DNA of 64,000 bases from Euryarchaeota archaeon UBA24 (lineage in GTDB: Archaea; Halobacteriota; Halobacteria; Halobacteriales; Hikarchaeaceae): the NCBI GenBank assembly GCA_002503845.1, contig DASO01000006.1, forward strand, positions 13,361 through 77,360, given 5' to 3'. The notes beneath the pieces are model-generated. The model searched no databases. It was not told the DNA's origin and was given only the letters and a program-made list of their open reading frames with translations. This document shows positions 25,438-34,944 of this stretch, piece by piece (position 1 is the first letter of the stretch; each line of letters begins with the position of its first letter). The translations under genes and the position numbers were made by a program.

Positions 25438-27885
25438 CTATGCTATTTTTGTCCAAAGTGCGAGGAGAGGGGGAAGAACAATGATAGAGGACAGATATGC
25501 ATAAAAGACACTTAGTGCGGTGAGAAGTCCGAAAGAACCAATAGCAGGAAAGACTGCGAGATAGAGTGCACCAATACCGAATACTGTTGTAAGCATACTT
25601 CCAGTGAGGGCACCTCCAGTTCCTTGCAAGGTCCGATTGAGAGACTCAAAAAGAGCTTTGCTTGTGCCATATTCATCCACGAACCTGTGTACTATATGTA
25701 CGGAATAATCAACTCCAAGTCCAACAGTTAAAGCCAAAACTGTTGCTGTAAAAGCATCGAATGAGAGTCCCGCCAAGCGCATGCTTCCACCTACTAAGGC
25801 CACGGTGACTATAATGGGAAATACATTGATCAAACCTAGCAAGGGGCGCCGATCTATCAGCCAATATAGGAAAACCAAGAAAACTGCAGTGAGAGATAAC
25901 GCAACTAAAAGACTTTTTATAGCGGACTGAAGCAGCAACTCTACAACATCTTCTAGAACCACAGTTTCGCCGGTAGAAATTGCAGAATATCTTTGTTCTT
26001 CTGCCAGTATTTTACCGTCTGAAGCGGCGTCTCCAGTGTTGGCGCCAGCCTTTAGCGAATATATGATTAGAGTGCTGCGGCGATCCTCAGATAAATATTT
26101 AAGTGCATCTCCACGTGCAGAGGAGGAGAATAAAGCATCATATATGTCATCGAGGTTTTTGTCAGGTACTCCATTTCCATTTCTATCGTTTTTAGAGACT
26201 AGTGTAGCGAATTCGGGGGAATTTGCTGCAGTGTCTTGGATGACTGTCAAAATACTGTTGGAGACAGCAATCCTATTTTCAGTCGCAAAAGTATCAGGAG
26301 GGTTCTGACTAAGTTTGTAGATGGATTCTAAAGCACTATCATCACGCATGGGTGCCTCCACAAACAACGTTACAGAACCTCCTTGGGATGTTCCGAAATT
26401 GTCGGTTAGGTAATTAAGAGTGCCAATTGAAGAGTATTCACTTGGTTTGAAAGGTTCAGGAAGGACCATCAAATAAGAAGCAGATTTTTCAGGGGGTAAG
26501 AAATTTTCAACTGTAAACGTGGTATCAATTCCAGTGGCGTAGTTGAGCGAGAATCCAGAGAGAATGATAACGAAAATTAAAAAGATAACAGGGATTTTTT
26601 TAGCGATCCATACTCCTATTTTTAAGGAGTGACCTAAAAACGACCCCTCCACTCCAAGGGGTTTTTTAGGGCGTTGTTTTTGGCCTCGGAATTGATCTAG
26701 GTGTATTTTTGCCGCAGGTAGGAATATCCCAAAAATTAAAAATGTAAATACTATACCAATACTAGCAACTACTCCGAAATCCTTGATCGGGGCGAGGGCA
26801 CTAGTCAGATTTGATAAAAATCCAATTATGGTGGTTGCGGTGACTATGAAAAATGCGATGAGGATTTGCCGAAGCATACGTGATGCTGCTTCTTTTACAC
26901 TAGTTTCATCATTTTTTTCTTCGCGGTAACGATTGATAGCATGGATACCAAAATCGACACCCAGAGCGAGGAGAATAGGAGGAACTGCAATGAGCATTTG
27001 ACTGAATGGTATATTTGCAATTCCCATGAATCCAAACGTCCAGATAATTGCCATAAATAAGGACAAAACTCCCAGTAGTAGATCAACTAAATCTCGATAT
27101 GCATATATCAAAAATAGAATTATAAACAGAATTGCTGCAGGAGTTACGATGATCATTGTATCGCCAATAACGTTTCCAAATTCACTTGAGAATATACCAG
27201 ATCCAAACACCTTTACATCGCCGCCAATGGAAGCAACTTCTTGTATGCTAACTTGCATGTCCGTTAAAGGATCAGTGCCACTAGTTCCAGAACTCTGTTG
27301 AGCAGACTGTGCAGAAGAAGGCAAGGAATGGACTACGACACCTATCGTGGAACTAGCAGTCATAGACCCTTCATTGTAGTCGTTGCTGAGAAGGCCAGAT
27401 AGGGGGAAGTTCTCATTGATAGATCGGAGCGTGGATTTGATTTTCGAGGGGGGAGTTTGTTCGATTACATAGATTTGTTTTCTGAGTGTTTGTGCGGATG
27501 GGTCGATGGATGTGGCAACTATTTGGGCTACGCTAGAGGTGCTAACTACGCGGAGATCGTCGTTTTGGTCCAATTCATAGAGAAGTTCTAACATCCGCAA
27601 GAGCGATTGTTTGGACAAGACATTCGTACTTACTTGAATTAGTTGAGTACTTCCAGTATTAGTCGTTTTATCAACAGTGAAGCGCGGGGTGAATTCTTGG
27701 TTTATTTCTTGCAGAGCTTTTTCAGAGGGCAAATCGGTTGTGAATTGTTCTGTTCCCGATTCTGTGGAAATATTTCCCAAACCTGCCGTGAAAATTACAG
27801 ATAGGACCAAAAATAAAACGATTATTGTCTTCGTACGAGACGTGATTAGATCGACTATGGGTTCTACATATGGTTGGAGATCCAT
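25438..27885 (-). CDS. RND/MMPL-type membrane exporter
   Basis: An 815-residue protein with the internal repeat of RND transporters: one N-terminal membrane helix, a large extracytoplasmic domain (about residues 35-235), five helices, a second helix-plus-domain unit (about 430-650), and five final helices. The fourth-helix motif appears as LALGVDFGIHAINRYREE near residue 308 and again as LTVGLGVDYSVHIVHRF near residue 710, with the conserved aspartates used for proton coupling. Archaeal relatives (HpnN/MMPL-like) are thought to move lipids or hydrophobic molecules. The COG1361-like protein gene ends 10 bases upstream. Confidence 0.9.
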   Translation of the reverse strand: MDLQPYVEPIVDLITSRTKTIIVLFLVLSVIFTAGLGNISTESGTEQFTTDLPSEKALQEINQEFTPRFTVDKTTNTGSTQLIQVSTNVLSKQSLLRMLELLYELDQNDDLRVVSTSSVAQIVATSIDPSAQTLRKQIYVIEQTPPSKIKSTLRSINENFPLSGLLSNDYNEGSMTASSTIGVVVHSLPSSAQSAQQSSGTSGTDPLTDMQVSIQEVASIGGDVKVFGSGIFSSEFGNVIGDTMIIVTPAAILFIILFLIYAYRDLVDLLLGVLSLFMAIIWTFGFMGIANIPFSQMLIAVPPILLALGVDFGIHAINRYREEKNDETSVKEAASRMLRQILIAFFIVTATTIIGFLSNLTSALAPIKDFGVVASIGIVFTFLIFGIFLPAAKIHLDQFRGQKQRPKKPLGVEGSFLGHSLKIGVWIAKKIPVIFLIFVIILSGFSLNYATGIDTTFTVENFLPPEKSASYLMVLPEPFKPSEYSSIGTLNYLTDNFGTSQGGSVTLFVEAPMRDDSALESIYKLSQNPPDTFATENRIAVSNSILTVIQDTAANSPEFATLVSKNDRNGNGVPDKNLDDIYDALFSSSARGDALKYLSEDRRSTLIIYSLKAGANTGDAASDGKILAEEQRYSAISTGETVVLEDVVELLLQSAIKSLLVALSLTAVFLVFLYWLIDRRPLLGLINVFPIIVTVALVGGSMRLAGLSFDAFTATVLALTVGLGVDYSVHIVHRFVDEYGTSKALFESLNRTLQGTGGALTGSMLTTVFGIGALYLAVFPAIGSFGLLTALSVFYAYLSSIIVLPPLLALWTKIA

Positions 27886-27895
27886 TTTAGGTCAC

Positions 27896-29881
27896 TTATT
27901 TTTCTACTTGTGAATTCTGACGTCTTCGATAGAAATAGACCCCTCCAGCTACTATAACTATGAGAATCCCCACAGGAAGTAAGAAGGTGGATATAGCGCT
28001 TTGGCCACCATTCGTAGCGGAATCGACTTCGACGGGTACTTGATAAGTGTCAGATAGTAGAGTTTCTCCAGAGTTTGTGTCATATTGGAAATCCAAATCT
28101 AGTGGATAGATTTTATCTAAAGCCGCGGGTGAGAGGGAGATATCAAATACTATTTCAGTGCTTTCTCCAGCAGATAGTTTTGGTATAAATGCAGTATCGT
28201 CTCCTGCAGTTATGGGACTCTCGGGGAAGACCTTTGCAGAGATATCAGTGAGGGTTTCATCATCGACGTTGGTGACTTGCAATACCAATAATCCATTTCC
28301 TCCAGGGGAGAAAGTTGAACTGACGGGTGAGACTTCGAATACATCTAATTCAGGAGATACAGTGAGGATAACATCGATTGGGTCGGAAACATGAGATTTT
28401 CCATCAGAATCCCTATAACGTATCGAAAGTGAGATTTGTCTTTGACCTTCGTCTGCAGATTCACTTACATCTAATGAAAATTTAAAAGACTTAGAATCCC
28501 CAGTAGAAAGACTTCCAACAGCATATTCTTCTTCGAGAGAAGAAATGGTCTGAAGATCAGATGTGAAAACAATCACAGCATTTTCAACGGATTGTGGACC
28601 GTCATTGACTAAGGTTGCGCTTAGATCGCCTTCGCTTCCAACAGATAGCTTGGTGGAAACATCAGTGATTGAGAAAGATTGCTCTCCAAGGGGCGTTACT
28701 CCAACGGTTACCGGGTAAGAGGTCCTATCAGAATTGTTGCTGGATTTATAGATGACCTCAACAATAACCGGGTATGGTCGTACATTAGAATCTTCTGCAA
28801 GGCTACTTTTGAAAGAAACTATTTTAGAGGCAGAAGAGGGCCAATTTCCAACCACATATTCGGCAGTGTGAGAGCCACCAAATGAGAGTTTTGGATCTGT
28901 TGATTGTATGAACACTCTTGCGTCAAATATGGCATCTTCACCGTCGTTGTTTATGGTAAAAGAGATATCAGCAGCTTGGTCCAAGGATAGATTGGTGGGA
29001 TTAGATATTACAGAAAATCTTCCAGAATCGGACACAGGGGAGACTCCTGATTTAATCGATTTTGATTGTTGAGTTTCCCCAAACTCATCCGTATAAGATA
29101 TGGAGAGGGAGACAGGGTGCACTATACCCATTGATCCTTTGGCTAATTGGGCCTCGAATTGGATGGACTGAGAACCTCCAGAAGGTATATCTCCAACAAA
29201 GGCACTTACACTTTGAGAACCATGGGCACCACTGAAGGTGAGTTGAGATGATTCAGAGGTCAGAGTTATAGTTGCAGCTGTAGCAGTCTCACTGCCATCA
29301 TTGCTTAGAACAATATCGAGGGGGCCATATCCATCGAGGACGGGGCCCAGAGTGATTTGATCTATTTCGAAAGAGGGTTGAGGTTCAACTATCAAATTGA
29401 CATTCTGAGTTACAGTTTTTGTTCTCTGGTAATGTCCAGGGCTGTCCACATCCCCCGTTGCGATTATGAAAGTATAGACATATTCTATTTCTACAGGGAG
29501 TGAATAAGTCCCGGGGGCGGCATTCTCATTAACAGAAATTTTGACAGGAACGGGATCGCTTTCACCTTCTGCCACGTTTCCAATAGGTACAGTTCCGGTT
29601 AGAACTTGAATGGGTGCTTCCCCAGGGAACAAGGTCAGTTTTACGTCTCTGGCGGTTGTGACTCGGGCTTCGGCGCTTGCACCACCACCAACGCTTATTT
29701 CACCAGCGTTAAGGATAGAAAAAGAAAGGGTTGTTTCATCCCCAGGTGAAACTCGATCTTCGGGCAAGAATACACTTATGCTGGGGTTCCCTTGCGCAGA
29801 TGCGAGTACAGGAGCAGGGATGATTAACATTATAGTTATTAAGAGGATTAAAGATGTACGAATCCAATTATTAGGTCTCAT
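27896..29881 (-). CDS. COG1361-like extracytoplasmic protein with C-terminal membrane anchor
   Basis: A 661-residue secreted protein. A signal peptide covers about the first 28 residues (hydrophobic LILLITIMLIIPAPVLASA). The rest is a string of Ig-like beta domains of the CARDB/COG1361 type, each with a TLSFSILNAGE- or ISFTINNDGE-like strand about every 120-130 residues (five or so repeats). A membrane helix near residue 640 is followed by YRRRQNSQVEK, a positively charged cytoplasmic end. The ATG at 29881 is preferred over one at 29905 because a TATA-like box lies about 33 bases before it and the signal peptide starts there. In archaea such proteins are often encoded with RND exporters, as here, and probably form the outer part of the exporter. 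Confidence 0.82.
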   Translation of the reverse strand: MRPNNWIRTSLILLITIMLIIPAPVLASAQGNPSISVFLPEDRVSPGDETTLSFSILNAGEISVGGGASAEARVTTARDVKLTLFPGEAPIQVLTGTVPIGNVAEGESDPVPVKISVNENAAPGTYSLPVEIEYVYTFIIATGDVDSPGHYQRTKTVTQNVNLIVEPQPSFEIDQITLGPVLDGYGPLDIVLSNDGSETATAATITLTSESSQLTFSGAHGSQSVSAFVGDIPSGGSQSIQFEAQLAKGSMGIVHPVSLSISYTDEFGETQQSKSIKSGVSPVSDSGRFSVISNPTNLSLDQAADISFTINNDGEDAIFDARVFIQSTDPKLSFGGSHTAEYVVGNWPSSASKIVSFKSSLAEDSNVRPYPVIVEVIYKSSNNSDRTSYPVTVGVTPLGEQSFSITDVSTKLSVGSEGDLSATLVNDGPQSVENAVIVFTSDLQTISSLEEEYAVGSLSTGDSKSFKFSLDVSESADEGQRQISLSIRYRDSDGKSHVSDPIDVILTVSPELDVFEVSPVSSTFSPGGNGLLVLQVTNVDDETLTDISAKVFPESPITAGDDTAFIPKLSAGESTEIVFDISLSPAALDKIYPLDLDFQYDTNSGETLLSDTYQVPVEVDSATNGGQSAISTFLLPVGILIVIVAGGVYFYRRRQNSQVEK

Positions 29882-29982
29882 ATTATAGATAGGTACGCGG
29901 TCCATTTGTTAAAAAGGTAATCAAATATGAAATAGAGCATATTTGTTTCGATAAATATAACCTGTCACAAAAGGAATTTATT

Positions 29983-31422
29983 GTGTATATGCAAGCAGAT
30001 CTTGTAATTAAGAATTGTACGATAGTAACTCCAGATGGATTGATGGAGAATGCGGGAGTAGCTGCAAAAGACGGAAAAATAGTAGCGGTAGGTTCGTCTG
30101 ATGCACTGCCAAGTGGCAGTAGAGAAATTGATGCTACGGGGAAATACCTGACCTCGGGGATCATAGACTGTCACATTCACAATCGCGAACCTGGACTCGA
30201 ATATAAAGAAGATTGGGGAACCGCGACCCAAGCTGCAGCAGCAGGGGGCGTGACCACAGTCATAGGAATGCCCAACTGCATACCGGTTATCGATGCACCG
30301 GAGCATCTTAAACTTAAATTTGAAAAGGGAGAAGAGAAGGCGTATGTCGATTTCCAATCCTATGTTGTAATAACATCAGATAATGCTACAGAAGAAAGTG
30401 TAAATGCTCTAAATGAAGCAGGGTGTGTTGGATACAAAGTGTTTTTAGGAACCACCATTGGTGCGATTCCACCTCCAAATGATGGGGAACTACTTGATGC
30501 GATGCATGCAATTGCAAAGACTGGAAAGAGACTAGGATTCCATGAAGAAGATGATGAGATTCTGAAACATTATGAGGCTCAGTTCATTGAACAAGGGTTG
30601 AATGATCCTATCTACCACTCGTGGTCGAGACCTCCTGTTTGTGAAAGGGAAGCAGTAGGAAGAACCATATTGTTCTCAGAACATACGGGATGTCCAATTC
30701 ACGAGTTCCACTTGGCCTCGGGGTCTGGTGCTCAGATGGTTCTTGATGCTAAAAAGAAAGGAATAAATGTAACTGCAGAAACTATGCCTCACTACTTGTG
30801 GTTCAACGAAGAAGTGATGCGTGATAAGGGCAATGTTGCTCGAATTCAACCGCCAATTAGAGATCAGATTGAGCAAGATATGCTTTGGGATATCGGAATT
30901 CATGGTGGTGGGATTGATTGTATAGCGACTGATCACTCACCTCACACAGATGAAGAGAAAGGAATGGACGATCCGTTCCAGAATACATGGAATGTCATCT
31001 CGGGATTTGTCGGATTAGAATCAGAAGTTGCAGCAATGCTTACTTTTGTAAATGATGGAAAACTCACATTGGAAAAGTGGGTTGACATGCACAGTAAAAG
31101 ACCCGCAGAGATTTGGGGAATGTACCCAGAGAAAGGATCTCTTCGAATTGGAACTGATGCAGATTTCACCGTTTTTGATCTAAACGAAACTTGGACTATG
31201 GACAGGAAGAATCTCCATTCTAAAAATACAGCGACACCATTCCATGGGGAAACATTCAAAGGTAGGGCTACGATGACGGTTGTTCGAGGAAAAGTGGTAT
31301 ACGAAGATGGAAAGGTAGTTGGAGAAAGAGGGTTTGGAACATTAGTAGATGTGGACAAAATGCCTTGGAACTCTCCTAGGAAATTAACAGAACCGCGCGC
31401 AGAATATAAACAGTATACATAA
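29983..31422 (+). CDS. Dihydroorotase/hydantoinase-type cyclic amidohydrolase
   Basis: A 479-residue amidohydrolase. Metal ligands are visible: DCHIHNREPG (residues 59-68, dihydroorotase-like), the carboxylated lysine in VGYKVFLG near residue 150, HEFHLAS near 240 and the catalytic aspartate in CIATDHSPHT near 310. The family covers dihydroorotase, allantoinase and hydantoinase, all opening cyclic amides. The DxHxHxREPG form points to dihydroorotase or allantoinase, but the gene is beside an Ntn amidase and not near pyrimidine genes, so a catabolic cyclic amide is also possible. The start is GTG at 29983 (ribosome-like aagga 8 bases before) or ATG at 29989; a TATA-like box is about 28 bases upstream. 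Confidence 0.85.
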   Translation: MYMQADLVIKNCTIVTPDGLMENAGVAAKDGKIVAVGSSDALPSGSREIDATGKYLTSGIIDCHIHNREPGLEYKEDWGTATQAAAAGGVTTVIGMPNCIPVIDAPEHLKLKFEKGEEKAYVDFQSYVVITSDNATEESVNALNEAGCVGYKVFLGTTIGAIPPPNDGELLDAMHAIAKTGKRLGFHEEDDEILKHYEAQFIEQGLNDPIYHSWSRPPVCEREAVGRTILFSEHTGCPIHEFHLASGSGAQMVLDAKKKGINVTAETMPHYLWFNEEVMRDKGNVARIQPPIRDQIEQDMLWDIGIHGGGIDCIATDHSPHTDEEKGMDDPFQNTWNVISGFVGLESEVAAMLTFVNDGKLTLEKWVDMHSKRPAEIWGMYPEKGSLRIGTDADFTVFDLNETWTMDRKNLHSKNTATPFHGETFKGRATMTVVRGKVVYEDGKVVGERGFGTLVDVDKMPWNSPRKLTEPRAEYKQYT

Positions 31423-31440
31423 ACGGAATAATATTTTAAA

Positions 31441-32676
31441 ATGTCAGATGGTATGAATCGGAGAGAAGCTGTAAAGAAAGGAGAAAAAAGGGGAGAAATG
31501 CTCAAATGGGCCATTGGGCAAAATCTGAAGAATTTCTGGGTTTCTGCAAGAGACAGAGAGATTTACAGAGAAGATATATATGCCGCGGTTCGGGAAAATT
31601 CCCACAGGTTGCCAGACCTAACCAAGATGGAAATTAAAAGTATGGCAAGGTCAGCTTCAGTTCCGTATATGGATCTGTTGGCATTCAACTTGTTTGAGGA
31701 GAACATCACTCCAGATGGATGTACTGTTGCTATTGCTGCAGGAAACGCCTCGGCGACTGGAGAAACCATTTTCTTTAAGCAATCTGATAAAAAGGGTTCC
31801 AGTGAGTTTACTGGAGAAAACTGCTATGAGAATCAGCAAGTGAATGTGATCAGAGTAGAAGAACACGAAGAGGGAAATAATGTGTTGATGGTTGCTGCTG
31901 CAGGTTCGACTGCTGTAAAAATGGGAATAAATGACAAAGGTGTTGCAATCGGATCAAACATATCACGCACCATTACATTTGACGAAGAGGGGAAAAGTGC
32001 GAAAGAGTGGGCGGCTGCATCGAGGGGTGAATTTATGAGACAGGGATTGATTCAAGGAAGTACGGCAATAGAGGCGGCACAAGTTATTACCCCATTGCTA
32101 TTTTCAGACCCTATGTCTTCCCCAGGTAGTATTGATATTGCTGATGCGAAGAGAGCAGTCATACTTGAAGGTGAGTTTACGCATCTTGCTGCAGAATGGA
32201 TTGAAAATGGAGTAACAGGTCGAGCAAATAAATTTGAAATTTTAAGTCACTTGGCACGTCCTAGATCGGAAATACCTTCGAGCTATTGCAGGTATGAGAG
32301 AGTTATGGAAATGCTGGAGAAAAATGAGGGCAACGTCACGGTGGAAACTATGAGGGATTTGTCAATAGATCATAAAAATGGTCCGGGATTGAATTCTATC
32401 TGCAGGTACCAAGAGAACGATTATAATGATGAAACTACACTGTCGGCGGCCATATTCCAACTTAGAGAATCCAAACCAGAGAAAAGTGAAGTATACATAG
32501 CTCTTGGGAAAACTTCGTATTCATGGAGATCAGAGGAGGGTGAAGGTTGGGTAAAGATAAGCGCGGATTCTCTAGAAGAAGATATTCCAGAGAACTTCCT
32601 TAATGGAGAAGCTTGGTTGAAATATTACACAGAAGAGCATTACCAGGGAGATAAAAATCCAACTCCTTTGATCTAA
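31441..32676 (+). CDS. Ntn-hydrolase of the C45 / acyl-CoA:6-aminopenicillanate acyltransferase family
   Basis: A 411-residue protein. About residue 97 it has PDGCTVAIAAG, in which the Gly-Cys pair is the expected self-cleavage site giving an N-terminal cysteine nucleophile; further family features are FFKQSD, GINDKGVAIGSN and the C-terminal SICRY...TLSAAIFQL. Members hydrolyse amides or transfer acyl groups (peptidase C45, penicillin acyltransferase). The gene begins 18 bases after the cyclic amidohydrolase and is surely co-transcribed, which suggests the two act in turn on one amide compound. The natural substrate is unknown. Confidence 0.8.
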   Translation: MSDGMNRREAVKKGEKRGEMLKWAIGQNLKNFWVSARDREIYREDIYAAVRENSHRLPDLTKMEIKSMARSASVPYMDLLAFNLFEENITPDGCTVAIAAGNASATGETIFFKQSDKKGSSEFTGENCYENQQVNVIRVEEHEEGNNVLMVAAAGSTAVKMGINDKGVAIGSNISRTITFDEEGKSAKEWAAASRGEFMRQGLIQGSTAIEAAQVITPLLFSDPMSSPGSIDIADAKRAVILEGEFTHLAAEWIENGVTGRANKFEILSHLARPRSEIPSSYCRYERVMEMLEKNEGNVTVETMRDLSIDHKNGPGLNSICRYQENDYNDETTLSAAIFQLRESKPEKSEVYIALGKTSYSWRSEEGEGWVKISADSLEEDIPENFLNGEAWLKYYTEEHYQGDKNPTPLI

Positions 32677-32753
32677 TTAAGTGAAAGAAGTTTATTGTTT
32701 GTGAGAAATTAGACGATTTATATTATAGATTTAGAAGTACCAAAAAATATATG

Positions 32754-32769
32754 TTTAGATAGGTCTAAT
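32754..32769 (+). promoter_or_regulatory. Palindromic operator before the DtxR-family gene
   Basis: The sequence TTTAGATAGGTCTAAT holds a perfect inverted repeat TTAGA-4-TCTAA (32755-32759 and 32764-32768). It is close in form to DtxR/MntR family boxes (TTAGG..CCTAA). It lies 12 bases before the regulator ATG and just downstream of AT-rich TATA-like sequences at 32717-32728 and 32744-32752, so binding would block transcription start. Autoregulation is inferred. Confidence 0.5.
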
Positions 32770-32780
32770 AAATATAAGTA

Positions 32781-33479
32781 ATGCGGGAAGAAGCTAGCGA
32801 ATCGATGCAAGATTATTTAAAAAGTATTTATCTAATTAATCGGGAAAGTGGAGAATCTGTATCGACTTCGGAGGTTGCCGAGAAAATGAGAGTGAGTGCA
32901 CCAACTGTAACAAGTATGCTGGTCAAACTGGGGGAAAAGAAATTTATAAAATATGAAAAATATAAAGGTGCAACTCTTACCAAGAAAGGGGAAGCGATTG
33001 CACTAGAAATATTACGCCACCATAGACTGATAGAAACATACCTTGTGGAGTTTCTAGGTTATGATTGGTCAGAGGTGCATGAAGAAGCAGATGTATTGGA
33101 ACATCACATCTCGGAGGAATTGGAGCGCAGGATTGCGAATGCGCTTGGGAATCCAAAATACGGCCTTTATGGTGCGCCAATACCAAGTGCAGATCTGGCA
33201 TCAATTGCCAAAGATGAGACTACAAAATTGGGAGAACACATTTCTGGAGACCTGGTAATGATAGAGAGGGTGAAGGAGAACTACATCGGATCTGAGAATT
33301 CTCCACGCACTAGAGATAGTGAAGAATTGCAATATCTAGCAGAGATAGGGATAAAACCAGGAGAAAAAGTGAAAGTTGAATCAGTGGCCCCGTTTGGAAT
33401 GATTACGGTGAGCAATGAGAAAGGGAGCCATAGCTTACCAAAAGAGGTATCAATGTCCATACACGTTAAAAAAATTTGA
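32781..33479 (+). CDS. DtxR family metal-dependent transcription regulator
   Basis: A 232-residue regulator with all three parts of the family: a winged helix (residues 5-70, with helix SAPTVTSMLVKLGEKKFI), a metal-binding dimerisation domain with HHRLIETYLVEFLGYDWSEV and HEEADVLEHHISEELERR (residues 73-118) and a C-terminal FeoA/SH3-like domain (about 155-232). The histidines and glutamates at HH, E and EH-H are the usual Fe2+/Mn2+ ligands. Archaeal relatives (MntR, SirR, IdeR-like) repress metal uptake. An inverted repeat that could be its own operator is 12 bases before the ATG. Downstream is a LysE-family exporter 15 bases away. Confidence 0.93.
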   Translation: MREEASESMQDYLKSIYLINRESGESVSTSEVAEKMRVSAPTVTSMLVKLGEKKFIKYEKYKGATLTKKGEAIALEILRHHRLIETYLVEFLGYDWSEVHEEADVLEHHISEELERRIANALGNPKYGLYGAPIPSADLASIAKDETTKLGEHISGDLVMIERVKENYIGSENSPRTRDSEELQYLAEIGIKPGEKVKVESVAPFGMITVSNEKGSHSLPKEVSMSIHVKKI

Positions 33480-33494
33480 AGAAGGTGGGAGAGG

Positions 33495-34157
33495 ATGATA
33501 GGGGGAATAATAGTAGGAATATTATTTGGATTAGTTCTAGCTGCGCCCCCGGGTCCAATGAACGCAATAATTGCTGATGAAAGTATAAACAAAGGGTGGA
33601 ATGCAGGAGTTCAGACTGGTTTTGGCGCAATGGTGTCAGATATGGTTCTACTTTTGTTGGCTTACATGGGGGTGATTACAATTATAACTTCGAGAGAGTG
33701 GTTGCAAGGAGCACTGATAGGGATCGGAGGAGTGGTTATGCTAGTTTTTGCATATAGGCTATTTCGAGATGGTAGGAATAAAATCGAATGGGAAGTGAAG
33801 ACGAATGATAGAAATGGGTTTTTAAAGGCACTAGGATTGGGAATAACAAATCCATGGCAAGTGGCTTTCTGGGCAGGAATGTCTGCGGCATTATTCCAGA
33901 ATGAAGGGATAGAAACAGTGGCAGGAATGGTCGTGGGAATTACAGGGTGGGAGATCCAATTACAGAGTATAGAGGTAATTATAGGAATATTTGTTGGCAT
34001 ATCCATATGGATTTTGGTGTTTCCAACTGTATTGATAATAGCCGGGGAGAAAAATGAACAGATTTTCCGAGTGATTTCGTTGGCTAGCTCAGGGATACTA
34101 GCCGTGTTTGGCGGAGTATTTTTAGCGAAATCGATGTCAATGTTATTTATTGGATAG
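33495..34157 (+). CDS. LysE family translocator
   Basis: A 220-residue protein with six hydrophobic segments. The N-terminal motif APPGPMNAIIADESINKGW (residues 17-35) is the LysE/RhtB signature with the conserved PGP, and NPWQVAFWAG near residue 118 is the second family block. Members export lysine, homoserine or other amino acids; related families export metal ions. A purine-rich ribosome site (gggagagg) precedes the ATG. It follows the DtxR-family gene after 15 bases, so it is likely controlled with it; a metal-linked function is therefore possible but unproven. The 3' end overlaps the convergent HD gene by 15 bases. Confidence 0.85.
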   Translation: MIGGIIVGILFGLVLAAPPGPMNAIIADESINKGWNAGVQTGFGAMVSDMVLLLLAYMGVITIITSREWLQGALIGIGGVVMLVFAYRLFRDGRNKIEWEVKTNDRNGFLKALGLGITNPWQVAFWAGMSAALFQNEGIETVAGMVVGITGWEIQLQSIEVIIGIFVGISIWILVFPTVLIIAGEKNEQIFRVISLASSGILAVFGGVFLAKSMSMLFIG

Positions 34158-34829
34158 CTCAAATGCCCCAGGGGTTTCTTCATCGATCCATTCTTTTAAC
34201 CATGTCGCCCGTTGGACTCGTTGGTATGCGATGGAGTATGCAGTGTCACTTGTGATTTTAGATAATGTATCTTTTCCGCGGGTGATGACTTTTTGTAGTG
34301 TATCGGAAGTATGAGAAGAGGGGCGAGAATCATAACCCATTCTTAGGATTAGAAGTGCAGATCCATTAGCACCAATTTTATCAATCATATCGGCTTCGAT
34401 CAAGCATCTTTCTTCGAGGGATAGAGTGGATAAGTCGCCTTCGTAAATGTGATTGGAAATTATTTTGTGAATGTCATCGAGAAAAAAATCAGGATAATCA
34501 AAATTATTTTGTAGATAATCTCTGGCGAGATCTGCACCATCTTGGGCATGAGTCTTTTGAGGCGAAGAGAATTTTGCAATATCGTGGAACAGAGCAGAAA
34601 TCCGAACACGATCTATGTTTGCACCTTCTTTTTGTGCTATTTTTGTAGAGATTGAAACGACATTTAGAGTATGGATGAAACGATAATCTGCAGAGTGCCA
34701 AGGATACCACCTCATTCTATTTCCATCGGCATCGTGTTCGGTACTGGAGATTAACTGTTTATAAACGAACTCCTTCATTTGTTCAAAATCGTGTGAAGAA
34801 ACCTCTATTTGTTCAAACTTAACGCTCAT
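34143..34829 (-). CDS. HD-domain phosphohydrolase
   Basis: A 228-residue protein with an HD domain: the first histidine is in FIHTLNVVSIST (near residue 49), the HD pair in SALFHDIAKFSS (near residue 78) and the later metal ligands in HKIISNHIYEGDL and EADMIDKIGA. HD enzymes cleave phosphate esters in nucleotides. The start at 34829 is chosen over 34847 because GGAGGG lies about 5 bases before that ATG. Related archaeal proteins are annotated as HD superfamily hydrolases with no known substrate. It overlaps the LysE gene tail by 15 bases. Confidence 0.85.
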   Translation of the reverse strand: MSVKFEQIEVSSHDFEQMKEFVYKQLISSTEHDADGNRMRWYPWHSADYRFIHTLNVVSISTKIAQKEGANIDRVRISALFHDIAKFSSPQKTHAQDGADLARDYLQNNFDYPDFFLDDIHKIISNHIYEGDLSTLSLEERCLIEADMIDKIGANGSALLILRMGYDSRPSSHTSDTLQKVITRGKDTLSKITSDTAYSIAYQRVQRATWLKEWIDEETPGAFELSNK

Positions 34830-34944
34830 GTGCCCTCCTGAGATCAATAGGTTCGTTGGTCATATGTCAGTACGATGGGATGTTTGGATCTTTAGACTTC
34901 CGGAGATCGAATCTATAAATAAAAAGGAACGTCCCAAAATATGT

